Notes: a model not told the origin generated them from the sequence alone. A stretch of 9,655 bases of DNA from Suttonella ornithocola (GCF_001889065.1 NZ_LWHB01000099.1:1-9655); one strand, 5' to 3'; positions 1-7,185 are shown, numbered from the stretch's first letter. Program-made: numbers and translations.

Positions 1-314
1 ACAAATGCTCCATCATTTAAGCGATATTGCGTATTCCCGCCAACCTCAATAATTTGCACATCGCCGTTAAGCTGTGGGGCTAATAGACAATCACCAGCAG
101 CAGTAGTTGCGGTAATCTTTTGTTGGAAAATACTTTCGCCAGTGGCAAAACGGCGCGCTAAGGATTGAAACAATCCCCCACGCATTTCACCGCTTAATTC
201 TAAGCCGTCTTCCATCATAATCATGGCATCGCTTTCGCAGTGAATACTCTCACCTAAGCCTAAATGACAATGCAAAAAAGGTTCGGTATCGCCAATGAGA
301 TTAAAAGTTGCCAT
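1..314 (-). CDS. AIM24 / TIGR00266-family protein, N-terminal part
   Basis: The gene starts at the ATG at 314-312 and runs off the left edge after 104 complete codons, so only the N-terminal part is seen. An AGGAGA Shine-Dalgarno lies about 9 bases before the ATG. The product begins MATFNLIGDTEP and has features I associate with the AIM24 (TIGR00266, old DUF124) beta-barrel family: GLGESIHCESDAMIMMEDG at residues 19-37, a Gly/Arg stretch RGGLFQSLARRFATGES at 45-61, and LLAPQLNGDVQIIEV near 77-91. No signal peptide or membrane segment is visible. Members often sit beside terD-type genes; the biochemical role is unknown in bacteria. It lies 72 bp after terF on the same strand with no terminator between, so the two are probably co-transcribed. 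Family call fairly sure; function not assigned. Confidence 0.8.
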   Translation of the reverse strand, partial: MATFNLIGDTEPFLHCHLGLGESIHCESDAMIMMEDGLELSGEMRGGLFQSLARRFATGESIFQQKITATTAAGDCLLAPQLNGDVQIIEVGGNTQYRLNDGAF

Positions 315-386
315 GATATTTGTCTCCTATGGTAAATATTTAAAGCAGAATTGTAACCGTTCTTTAGAGAGGAAGGGGGAGCACGT

Positions 387-1658
387 TTATTTCGTTTTAG
401 CGTTTACTATATTCAAGCGGCGTGCTTCATTTAGCCATTGTGGCAATTCAGAAAGTAGGCGATGATATAGCTCATCATCACTAATCGTACTAATATCATC
501 TACTGCAAAGAATCCTGCGTTATCTACTATGCGTCCATCAAGGGTATCTAACTTACGTAAAATGCCATAATTTGCATTACCTAGCCCAATAAATTGCCAA
601 AATAATGCCCGTTGGCTAGCTTCACGCAAAATATGTTTGATTGCAGCATTATGACTAACACCACCATCAGTAATAAATAGCACTAATGTAGGTTCACCTG
701 TGTTTTTATGGCATCGTTGTAAAATATCTTCCATAACTGGTGGTTCATTATTGCTACCGCCGATGCTAGTTAAATCAATATTTTGCTTTATATCAGCGGC
801 AATTTTCTGTAGGCGTATTTTAAATTCAGGATCTTTCGCTTGTCTTTTTTGTGGCATTTCGTTACCAATAAAGTCTGTCATATGATGTTCGTTAATTGTC
901 CCAAGATAAGCAAAACGACTTGCGTAGTAATAAAATTCTAACTGACCATCATCATCTAATTTCGAGGCAACAGGCACTAAACGCTCTAAGGTCTCTTGTA
1001 CTTTGCCACTGCGATAAGTTGAAGACATACTTCCTGAAGCATCCATTACTAAGATGACACGCATTTTTTCTTGTTCAATGCCTAATTTACGCAATTCAAC
1101 GCCGACTTTGTGTTTACGCAAATCTAATGGCGTGCGCGGCGGTTCAGGTGTTGGCGCGGGTTCGCTAGGTTCAGCATCATCGCTAATTTCAACGCCAAAA
1201 TGCTCAGCAAGTGGGCGCAATCCGCCATTAAATCCTTGCATCACCAGCCGAAATTTCCAAGCCGCTGCGCGGCGATACCATTCACCAACAATCAACGCGG
1301 CTTCACTGCGTCCTTGTAAAGTTTCCTCAGCAGTGGCAATCACATGGTTGCCATCTTGAAGTTGTAATTTTAGTTGTCCTAGTGGCGCAAGATTGTTGCT
1401 GTCGTTGGTCATGCAAATGGCAATTTTGACAATGTCTGCGGGTAGTGCTGCGCAATCCATCGTAAGCGTATGATGATTGAGGGAAATGCCTTGGCTTTGC
1501 GGTTGACCATAAAAAATCATATCGGCATCCCCTCGCACTTTGCCATTATCGTATAAGCAATACGCCGTAACATCTGCTGTTCCACTGGAATAATGTAACT
1601 GAATGCTAGTATGACGTTCTTTAAGGGCAATATTTGCGCCTGCGGTAAGATTTTGCAT
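387..1658 (-). CDS. terF: TerF-like protein: N-terminal TerD-like domain plus C-terminal vWA domain
   Basis: The product has 423 residues, close to the roughly 410 of enterobacterial TerF. Residues 1-158 form a TerD-like domain (GKVRGDADMIFYGQ 39-52, VMQGFNGGLRPLAEHFGVEI 139-158). It lacks the DLDAS and GDNRTGxGDGDDE calcium motifs of TerD and TerZ. A Pro/Glu-rich linker (160-178) follows, then a von Willebrand A domain from about 198. Its metal-site (MIDAS) pieces are DASGS at 206-210, the GGSNNEPPVM segment at 300-309 with T297 nearby, and ITDGG at 329-333. vWA domains bind partners through a metal ion, so this is probably an assembly or scaffold protein of the ter complex; that role is inferred. 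The ATG at 1658 is preceded by AGGAG about 10 bases upstream. It is separated from the lyase gene by a repeat-filled gap, so it may not share the terD promoter. The N-terminal domain is a close paralogue of that of terA. Confidence 0.9.
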   Translation of the reverse strand: MQNLTAGANIALKERHTSIQLHYSSGTADVTAYCLYDNGKVRGDADMIFYGQPQSQGISLNHHTLTMDCAALPADIVKIAICMTNDSNNLAPLGQLKLQLQDGNHVIATAEETLQGRSEAALIVGEWYRRAAAWKFRLVMQGFNGGLRPLAEHFGVEISDDAEPSEPAPTPEPPRTPLDLRKHKVGVELRKLGIEQEKMRVILVMDASGSMSSTYRSGKVQETLERLVPVASKLDDDGQLEFYYYASRFAYLGTINEHHMTDFIGNEMPQKRQAKDPEFKIRLQKIAADIKQNIDLTSIGGSNNEPPVMEDILQRCHKNTGEPTLVLFITDGGVSHNAAIKHILREASQRALFWQFIGLGNANYGILRKLDTLDGRIVDNAGFFAVDDISTISDDELYHRLLSELPQWLNEARRLNIVNAKTK

Positions 1659-1687
1659 TTCCTTTTCTCCTATGTTTTGGTAGAAAA

Positions 1688-1693
1688 ATTATA
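1688..1693 (-). promoter_or_regulatory. terF: Possible -10 box for terF, at the edge of a repeat element
   Basis: On the minus strand this is TATAAT, 30 bases before the terF ATG. Its last two bases overlap the TATAGC end of the repeat at 1692-1891. No good -35 hexamer is found at 16-18 bp spacing. A second TATAAT at 1724-1729 overlaps the end of the nested element, with only TTCTGT at -35. The terF-AIM24 pair may thus be transcribed from repeat-derived promoters, but the support is weak. Confidence 0.3.
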
Positions 1694-1891
1694 TAGCTAA
1701 CTTCCCAAAAAAATGCATACAACATTATAGTCAAATCAGCTAAAAAACAGAACGTTATCTACCGCCAGAATGGCTAGATAAGGGCTATAGGATGTTTTGT
1801 TTTTTAGCTGATCTCACTATAACTCAATATCTACCTGAAAATAGCATCTTATCTCCAAGTACTGTATGCGTTTTTTAGGAGCGCTGCTATA
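1692..1891. repeat. Miniature inverted-repeat element with TATAGC ends, interrupted by a second one
   Basis: The left end (1692-1721) reads TATAGC, 17 bases, then GCATACA. The right end (1863-1891) on the other strand reads TATAGC, 16 bases, then GCATACA, including a shared A-rich run before the GCATACA. Removing the element at 1726-1821 leaves about 104 bp, similar to the 109-bp relative at 9243-9351. There is no coding capacity. This looks like a non-autonomous element of a TA-targeting family, and it lies between the lyase gene and terF. Confidence 0.65.
1726..1821. repeat. 96-bp miniature element with TATAGT ends, nested in the previous one
   Basis: The ends are imperfect inverted repeats of 28 bp with three mismatches by eye (TATAGTCAAATCAGC... 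against TATAGTGAGATCAGC...). Both begin with TATAGT, as expected for insertion at a TA dinucleotide. The 40-bp centre has no ORF. The first 13 bases of the left end (TATAGTCAAATCA) equal the start of the IS630-like element at 9430, so that IS or a relative is the likely source of transposase. Confidence 0.75.
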
Positions 1892-1957
1892 GCTGCTATA
1901 GAATAAGGAAATGAGACCTTTGTCGCCCTAAAAATAGAGAAATTTCAATTTTTCAAA

Positions 1958-1982
1958 TACGGCGTTAGCTCGTTTTGCCGTA
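1958..1982. repeat. TACGGC / GCCGTA hairpin in repeat-derived DNA
   Basis: TACGGC (1958-1963) pairs with GCCGTA (1977-1982) around a 13-base loop. On the minus strand the stem is followed by a U/A-rich stretch, so it might weakly end transcription from the lyase operon. It resembles the hairpin core I remember from Correia-type repeats, but that is from memory. Together with 2001-2029 it looks like part of a decayed miniature element. The rest of 1892-2074 shows nothing codable. Confidence 0.4.
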
Positions 1983-2000
1983 CTGAGGTTGGCTATCTGT

Positions 2001-2029
2001 GGTATGAAAGCTAAACTCATTCAGCTATA
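2001..2029 (-). repeat. Single TATAGC-type repeat end
   Basis: Read on the minus strand this is TATAGC, 16 bases, then TCATACC, the same spacing as the other ends (consensus TATAGC-N16-GCATACA). After TATAGC it reads TGAATGAGTTTAG, very close to TGAATAAGTTCAG in the copy at 9243. No matching opposite end is apparent nearby, so the element is truncated or decayed. Confidence 0.5.
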
Positions 2030-2074
2030 TATTTACGCTAAAGAATGGTATTTTGTAACATGGAGACGATAAAA

Positions 2075-2989
2075 TTAGTTCGTCCGCACACCAAAAAATC
2101 TTGCATGACGGCGCATTTTTTCTGCCCATGCGCGATGCGTTGCAGGTTCACACATCGCACCATCTAAGCGAAAAACGCCACTGGCTTCAGGATTGAGAAT
2201 GGCTTGAGCAGCGCGCAAATCTGCCTCTGATACAGCATAATGCTGTTCTATCAATGCAATTTGTTCAGGGTGAATGGCAGTTTTACCCGTTAAACCATAA
2301 TGTAAATCACTTTGCACTTCGCGCGCTAATGTTTCAGGATCATCTAGGTATTCAAATACGGCTGCGCTTAACGCAAATCCTTTCGGAATGAAACAAGTCG
2401 AGAGTTGTGCAATGGTATGCCCCAAAGCCGTTTCATAAAGAGTACAACCTCGCGGACGGCGAATGTTAAGCAGCGCAAGTAAATCGTTGCCGCCAATGCG
2501 TAAGGTGAGAATTTGTTTCGCCAAAGGTTGTAAGGCATGAGCCAGTTTTTCCATTTGGCTAGGAGAAAAAACATCAACGGTTTCTAAAATAGGCATTAGC
2601 CAAAAAGGATGACCGTTGGCTGTTGTTCTTGGTAATTCAGGTCGCCAAAGGGGCAAGTTATTTTCGGTGAATTTTGGCAATGCCACCCCTGAAAAGGTTT
2701 TTAGTGCCTTTGGATGTTGTAAGAGTTCGTGCAAAATCGCAGGATGGCGCGGGCGCAAAAATAAATGGCGCGTACTTTCTGCACTTGGCACAAAGCTATC
2801 AAGCGCTGCTTTTAAGTTTGCGATAGCATGAGGCAATTCATGTTCAGCCACGCTGTCTTCTGTGCAAATGATGAGCTCTTTAATGTGTGGCAATTTGTCG
2901 CCTTGCATAATGGCGGCAAGGTCAGGATGTGTCGCAGGCACATAAAGGGCTGCACCTAAAGGCGGTTTTTTATCTATTATCATTGTCAT
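2075..2989 (-). CDS. HpcH/HpaI aldolase / citrate-lyase-like C-C bond lyase of the ter module
   Basis: This 304-residue TIM-barrel enzyme is of the HpcH/HpaI and CitE superfamily, in the subgroup found with ter genes (Pfam C-C_Bond_Lyase). Visible motifs are LYVPATHPD at 15-23, the acidic CTEDSV at 42-47, LRPRHP at 78-83, MPILETVDV at 132-140, RIGGNDL at 164-170, GLTGKTAIHPEQ at 232-243 and a C-terminal DGAMCEPATHRAW at 276-288. The family uses a divalent metal and makes or breaks C-C bonds next to a carboxylate or CoA-thioester. The substrate here is unknown, but it is probably a step in a nucleoside-like metabolite. The ATG overlaps the StiP stop as ATGA and has no clear Shine-Dalgarno, which suggests translational coupling; a second ATG two codons on is also possible. 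It is the last gene of the overlapping set. Confidence 0.88.
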   Translation of the reverse strand: MTMIIDKKPPLGAALYVPATHPDLAAIMQGDKLPHIKELIICTEDSVAEHELPHAIANLKAALDSFVPSAESTRHLFLRPRHPAILHELLQHPKALKTFSGVALPKFTENNLPLWRPELPRTTANGHPFWLMPILETVDVFSPSQMEKLAHALQPLAKQILTLRIGGNDLLALLNIRRPRGCTLYETALGHTIAQLSTCFIPKGFALSAAVFEYLDDPETLAREVQSDLHYGLTGKTAIHPEQIALIEQHYAVSEADLRAAQAILNPEASGVFRLDGAMCEPATHRAWAEKMRRHARFFGVRTN

Positions 2990-4068
2990 GCGGTTTTTAT
3001 CAGCGATACAGCATAAAAAGGTAGGGCTGCATCATAGGTAATGGGAATGTTTTTTTCTTCAGCGAGCAATTTTAAATGTTGTACGCTAGGTTGTGTAGCG
3101 TCGCGTAAAATCAATCTTTCAGGCACACGACGTAATAAGACGCGCGTGGCTTCACCAATCCCTGGTTTAATCAAGTTATTATCTTTAATCGCATAACGCT
3201 CACGCGTTGCTGCAAGATAGGTTTGCATACGCGCATGGTTTTGCGCCTTTTGTTGAGCGCTATTTTCTGGCAGCTGCGGTGTTTGCTCATGCGCTAATTG
3301 TAAGATATGGTCAGCAAAAGACTGGCTTTGGTCAATGTCTGCAAACTGACGATAATATAAGCAGCCGTGATAATCATTAGCTTGAATTTGATGATTAAGC
3401 ACAGTACGGCTAACTAATCCCGAAATCGTGGCGTTTAAGATAGCAGACGGAATAAGATAGTCTTCGTAACTCGCTGCCCCTGTGGCAACGCCAGCAAGGT
3501 CAGATAAAACATATAATCTTGGCAGAATTTTCCGCTGATATTTGGCGTTATATTCGGTAAGCGCGCGTTCAAGCTCTTGGGTAATCACGCCTTTCCCCGT
3601 CCAACCATCAATAAAAATGAGGTCATTTTCTCCATCGGGATGTTGACGCAAAATGGCATTCAGCGCATTAAGGTCAATGCCTCTGTCGCGGATAATGGAA
3701 ACGCTGTAATGTGCGACATCGCGCCCTAATTGTTCGCTCAGCAAATGTTTGAGAATGACACCAACAGGCGTTCCTGCCCGCGCGAGTGAAACTAAAATTG
3801 CATTTGGATGCTGTCGCGCAATAAGTTCACTTAAAGTACGGCAATCTTGCGCCATGCGTACGCCGTTTTGCGCAAGTGCTTGGCGAAACGTGGCAAGATA
3901 TTCAGATGATGGCGCGCGTTCGGGTTTAAGGAATTCACTGTAATGGCGTTTTCCACTTTGAATGGCATGCTCTTTTTCTAGTGGCGGCAAATCGTCCACT
4001 TGTGATAATTGGGTGAGTAAAAAGGTAACATCTTCGGGACGATAACTCCCGTGAAAAGCATTCGTCAT
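2986..4068 (-). CDS. StiP-family / PRTase_1 protein with C-terminal PELOTA RNA-binding domain
   Basis: The 360-residue product has a phosphoribosyltransferase-like N-terminal domain: SLARAGTPVG at 94-103 resembles a PRTase Arg-Ala-Gly loop, and FIDGWTGKG at 152-160 sits where the PRPP-binding loop is expected. The C-terminal part, about 298-358 (GIGEATRVLLRRVPERLILRD 303-323, then a short helix-strand unit), matches the PELOTA (L7Ae-like) RNA-binding domain. Databases often call this family cysteine protease StiP, while comparative genomics treats it as a PRTase. The only cysteines are C76 and C236, neither in an obvious protease motif, so I favour the PRTase reading. It is a cytoplasmic member of the ter biosynthetic module. 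The start overlaps the HAD stop as ATGA with no visible Shine-Dalgarno, so translation is probably coupled. Confidence 0.87.
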   Translation of the reverse strand: MTNAFHGSYRPEDVTFLLTQLSQVDDLPPLEKEHAIQSGKRHYSEFLKPERAPSSEYLATFRQALAQNGVRMAQDCRTLSELIARQHPNAILVSLARAGTPVGVILKHLLSEQLGRDVAHYSVSIIRDRGIDLNALNAILRQHPDGENDLIFIDGWTGKGVITQELERALTEYNAKYQRKILPRLYVLSDLAGVATGAASYEDYLIPSAILNATISGLVSRTVLNHQIQANDYHGCLYYRQFADIDQSQSFADHILQLAHEQTPQLPENSAQQKAQNHARMQTYLAATRERYAIKDNNLIKPGIGEATRVLLRRVPERLILRDATQPSVQHLKLLAEEKNIPITYDAALPFYAVSLIKTA

Positions 4069-4805
4069 AAGCTTCGGTCAATTTGGCTATGGGTTGGGGT
4101 TATCCAGTAATCGCAGCAGCGCATGAAAGCTAAATCGCTTTGGCTATCACCGCAGCCGATAGTTAAGCAATCGCCATATTGGGCTTTGAGTTTATCCATG
4201 AGATAGGTCACGGCATTCGCTTTGCCGAGCCAATGGGGTAATAAGGCAAAATTATTGTCGTTCAGATGCAAGGTTGCCTCTTGCCATTCTTGTGGCGCTT
4301 GCTGGCGGCGATAGGTTTGGACGAGTTCAGCTAAGGCTTGCGCATCATTTTGGTTATGTTTTATCAGTAAATAAAGCGGCATATCGCCCTCTTTTTGAAT
4401 GCTGTGTCGAATATCACAGGCTTGCTTGTGGGCAATTTGTTGGAATACCGCAAGCTGACGCATCAGCCAATCTTGCGTTTCGGAGTGATAGGCGCGCACT
4501 TGTTGTTGCCAATCAGGGTCGCACGCGCCGTTTGGCAATAGTATGGTGCCGCCATGATTGACGATGGCATAGCTGTTAAAAGGCAACAAAACGCGCTGAT
4601 AAGCATTGACGCTACGCGCAGTAACAGGAATAATCAACGCATTTTGCCACCAGAGTTGGAAGAAGTCTTGCTGCTTTTGATTGCAATAGCCTGATGGTGA
4701 ACCATCACTTAACGTTGAAGCCAATTGACAATTTGTTGTCTTACCTTGCTTGCGCTCAGTCGCAAATAAGGTGTCATCAAGGTCAGCAAAGAGAATGGTT
4801 TGCAA
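4065..4805 (-). CDS. HAD-superfamily (Cof-like) phosphatase of the ter module, TTG start
   Basis: The 246-residue HAD hydrolase has all four motifs: I, DLDDT at 8-12 (nucleophile D8, acid D10); II, PVTAR at 60-64 (T62); III, LGKANAV at 193-199 (K195); IV, GDSQSD at 219-224. A cap domain of about 110 residues lies between motifs II and III, as in Cof/IIB-type sugar or nucleotide phosphatases. It probably removes a phosphate from a phosphoribosylated intermediate made by the neighbours (inferred). The start must be near 4805 because motif I begins at residue 8. The only usable codon is TTG: no in-frame ATG or GTG exists between it and a stop 16-18 bases upstream, and GAGG lies about 8 bases before it. 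The gene overlaps the end of the PRTase_2-TRSP gene by 23 bases. Confidence 0.9.
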   Translation of the reverse strand: MQTILFADLDDTLFATERKQGKTTNCQLASTLSDGSPSGYCNQKQQDFFQLWWQNALIIPVTARSVNAYQRVLLPFNSYAIVNHGGTILLPNGACDPDWQQQVRAYHSETQDWLMRQLAVFQQIAHKQACDIRHSIQKEGDMPLYLLIKHNQNDAQALAELVQTYRRQQAPQEWQEATLHLNDNNFALLPHWLGKANAVTYLMDKLKAQYGDCLTIGCGDSQSDLAFMRCCDYWITPTHSQIDRSL

Positions 4806-5928
4806 GGTTACCCTCAGCGGTTAAGGTAATTAGTTGCGCATCGAGTTGTTGCGCGAGCGAAAGTAAATCAGGATTAGGCGACAATTCACTAACCAACCAA
4901 ACTGCGTCATAAGCCTCGCGCGCATAATTGTAAAGATAGTTACTAATGCCTTCACCATACGGGTCAGAATGCGTGTCGCGTTTTTCGATTGCGCCCCAGC
5001 AGCGAATGGGAGAACGTGTAGTCGCGCAAAAACGCACGTCCGCGCCTAAGGTTTCAGCAAGCAATGCCAATTGATACGGCGCAAACATAAATTCCCCCGT
5101 GCCTAACACGAGCAAACGCCTATTGGGTTTTAGCCAACTTTTTACGGTTTCTTGTTGTATTTCTGTCCATTGTAAGGCTTGCTGGCAGCCCGTTCGTGCG
5201 CTAAACGCATGGGGGATGACGTTAACAGATTTACCTTGCGCTGCTTCTGTCACTGGCGCAATTTGTCGCTCAGCCTGATAATGCCATTTTCCTTGCAGTA
5301 GACTGTACCAATGCAATTTTAATGGCGTAAGTGCCGTTTTCATTTGCTCGCGATAATCTGCTGAGAAGTCTGTAATGGATAAAATAATGACTTTTTTGAA
5401 AGTGAGTCCACGCATTTGTAAGCGTTTAATCAAATTGATAAAGGTATTGCCTGTGCTAAGCTCATCATCAATTAACACTAAGGTTTGTGCATTAAAAAAT
5501 AGCTGTGCTTGGTCACCCTGCGGAATATGCAAACCAATACTTGGCGCATGGCTGTGTTGTTCTTCAAAATTGAGTCGTTCGTAATCTTTAAGATGATAAC
5601 GCGTGGTATCGATATAAAGACTTTTAATATCCTGATGCTGATTTAACCATGCTTGATAGACACCTCTTGCGAGGGCTGTTGCGGTTTCTGCCATACCAAT
5701 AAATAAAATAGGTTCGGCACTGGTGGGAATTTTTTCTGCAAGCGTTTGCTGAGTGGCGAGCATTGTTGATGGCAGAATGGGTAGGTGTTTGCCTAGTTTT
5801 TTAGATACGAAAAGAAAGGCGCGCTTTGGATTTTCGCGCGCCGCTACCAGAAAATAATCGTCTGCTGCGATGTCATTTGTTATCTGAAGCGTTAATTTAC
5901 CTTCAGGTAGAGAATAAGCGTCGTTCAT
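4783..5928 (-). CDS. Phosphoribosyltransferase (PRTase_2) with C-terminal TRSP domain
   Basis: The 381-residue cytoplasmic protein has two parts. The N-terminal PRTase carries FIGMAETATAL at 76-86 and a textbook PRPP-binding loop, VLIDDELSTGNT at 151-162. The C-terminal domain carries LGTGEFMFAP at 275-284 and the TRSP signature itself at 304-307 (ATTRSPIRCWG), which names the Pfam TRSP domain. The domain pair is specific to ter-linked biosynthetic operons. It should transfer a phosphoribosyl group to a base-like acceptor that is not known. The ATG shares one base with the terZ stop (TAATG) and lacks a good Shine-Dalgarno, so translation is likely coupled to terZ. It sits next to the HAD phosphatase and StiP/PELOTA genes, the usual partners. 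Confidence 0.9.
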   Translation of the reverse strand: MNDAYSLPEGKLTLQITNDIAADDYFLVAARENPKRAFLFVSKKLGKHLPILPSTMLATQQTLAEKIPTSAEPILFIGMAETATALARGVYQAWLNQHQDIKSLYIDTTRYHLKDYERLNFEEQHSHAPSIGLHIPQGDQAQLFFNAQTLVLIDDELSTGNTFINLIKRLQMRGLTFKKVIILSITDFSADYREQMKTALTPLKLHWYSLLQGKWHYQAERQIAPVTEAAQGKSVNVIPHAFSARTGCQQALQWTEIQQETVKSWLKPNRRLLVLGTGEFMFAPYQLALLAETLGADVRFCATTRSPIRCWGAIEKRDTHSDPYGEGISNYLYNYAREAYDAVWLVSELSPNPDLLSLAQQLDAQLITLTAEGNLANHSLC

Positions 5929-6494
5929 TAAAGATGCGGAATAATCGCAGGAATAAGCTGCTCAAACGTGCGACCACTGGCATGCATCTTCCATTTGCCA
6001 TTATAGCGATAGACTTTTGCCATGATTTGCGCGTTATGATTGCCTTGCGCAGAAAGATTATAGCGCGCAATTTCTTGGTTATTGCTCTGATCGACTAAAC
6101 GACAGAATGCGTTTTCTACTTGAGAGAAATCTTGTCCTGTATAGTTATTAACGGTGAAAACTAAAGCTTTGACGCTAGCCGGTACGCGTTCTAAATCAAC
6201 AATAATTTGTTCATCATCACCATCGCCATCACCCGTACGATTGTCACCTGTATGTGTGATGCTACCATCTTCACTTTTCAAGTGATTAAAGAACACAACA
6301 TCAACGGGCTGCTTATTTTCATCAAATAATAAACAAGAGGCATCTAAATCAATTTCTTGGTTACCACTGAACATGCCAAAAATGCCTTTTTTCTTAACGG
6401 CATCCCAACCTAGCCCCATGACAACTTTTTTTAATGCAGAACCATCAGGTTTGGCTAAGCTAATTTTTTGACCTTTGGTTAAGTTAACAGACAT
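5928..6494 (-). CDS. terZ: TerZ-like calcium-binding TerD-family protein
   Basis: The 188-residue TerD-domain protein has intact metal motifs: GLGWD 27-31, DLDAS 49-53 and GDNRTGDGDGDDE 83-95. TerD proteins bind calcium through such acidic residues. A short insertion KKKGIFGMFSGNQE (34-47) before DLDAS, and CLLFDENKQPVD after it, favour TerZ over TerD/TerE. The C-terminus (GRTFEQLIPAIIPHL) differs from the usual GGLxxLxxxxG ending of TerD. The ATG at 6494 has a GGGGAG Shine-Dalgarno about 7 bases upstream. The gene lies 82 bp after terD, beyond a terminator-like hairpin, and its stop overlaps the next start. Its distance from any promoter suggests read-through from terD. Confidence 0.85.
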   Translation of the reverse strand: MSVNLTKGQKISLAKPDGSALKKVVMGLGWDAVKKKGIFGMFSGNQEIDLDASCLLFDENKQPVDVVFFNHLKSEDGSITHTGDNRTGDGDGDDEQIIVDLERVPASVKALVFTVNNYTGQDFSQVENAFCRLVDQSNNQEIARYNLSAQGNHNAQIMAKVYRYNGKWKMHASGRTFEQLIPAIIPHL

Positions 6495-6523
6495 TGTATT
6501 CTCCCCATTTGAAAGGACTTAAT

Positions 6524-6558
6524 AAAAAGCCTTGCTGCGTTTTTGGCGCGGCAAGGCT
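6524..6558 (-). terminator. Intercistronic Rho-independent-type hairpin between terD and terZ
   Basis: On the minus strand AGCCTTGC (6558-6551) pairs perfectly with GCAAGGCT (6535-6528). An inner 3-bp GCG/CGC stem follows a single mismatch and leaves a 7-base loop, and U residues (6527-6524) run straight after the stem. It starts 18 bases after the terD stop. Only about 30 bases separate it from the terZ ATG, too few for a separate promoter. It therefore probably works as a partial terminator that leaves terD more abundant than the genes after it. Confidence 0.75.
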
Positions 6559-6576
6559 AAAATTACATGACACCGT

Positions 6577-7155
6577 TTAACCGATGTTGACACCATAGTT
6601 TTTCGCTAGAGGTCCAAGTCCGCCAGCAAATCCTTGGCCAATTGCTTTGAATTTCCATTCACCGTTATGACGATAAACTTCACCGAAAATCATTGCGGTT
6701 TCAACAGATGCGTCTTCTGATAAGTCATATTTTGCGATTTCAGTGCCATTGTCCTTGTTCACGCAGCGGATATAAGCCGAAGACACTTGTCCAAAATTTT
6801 GCTTACGCGCATCTGCTTCATGGATAGTGACAGCAAATGCAATCTTTTCAATATCAGCAGGGATATTATTGAGCTGAAGCACGATTTCTTCATCATCGCC
6901 ATCACCTTCGCCTGTGCGGTTATCGCCCATATGCTCAACAGAGCCATCGCTAGATTTCAACTGATTATAGAAGATGAAATCTGCATCACTGCGAACCTTA
7001 CCTGAAGCATTTAAAAGAAATGCTGAAGCATCTAAGTCAAAGTCAGTACCGTCAGTTGCACGAACATCCCAACCTAATCCAATCAATAAATTAGACAGTC
7101 CTGGGGCTTCTTTAGTTAAGCTAACGTTACCACCTTTTGATAAGCTAATCGCCAT
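6577..7155 (-). CDS. terD: TerD/TerE calcium-binding stress protein
   Basis: The 192-residue length equals the usual TerD length. Motifs are complete: SLSKGGNVSLTKEAP at 4-18, GLGWD 26-30, DLDAS 40-44, SDADFIFYNQ 56-65, GDNRTGEGDGDDE 77-89 and EVYRHNGEWKFKAIGQGFAGGL at 159-180. The acidic residues in DLDAS and GDGDDE make the calcium sites known for this family. It is a cytosolic protein linked to tellurite, phage and oxidative-stress tolerance. Parts look like TerD (DFDLDASAFLL) and parts like TerE (RKQNFGQVSS), so terE is a possible name. The ATG at 7155 has AGGAG about 8 bases upstream and a strong-looking promoter starts 30 bp away. It is first in the operon and followed by a hairpin terminator. 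Confidence 0.93.
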   Translation of the reverse strand: MAISLSKGGNVSLTKEAPGLSNLLIGLGWDVRATDGTDFDLDASAFLLNASGKVRSDADFIFYNQLKSSDGSVEHMGDNRTGEGDGDDEEIVLQLNNIPADIEKIAFAVTIHEADARKQNFGQVSSAYIRCVNKDNGTEIAKYDLSEDASVETAMIFGEVYRHNGEWKFKAIGQGFAGGLGPLAKNYGVNIG

Positions 7156-7185
7156 TATATTCTCCTAGTGTTAAAGATTAACCGT

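Noticed and set aside
1692..2029. CRISPR array, because of repeated short motifs
   Set aside because: The repeats are inverted pairs of differing sequence with irregular distances; there are no uniform direct repeats with spacers.
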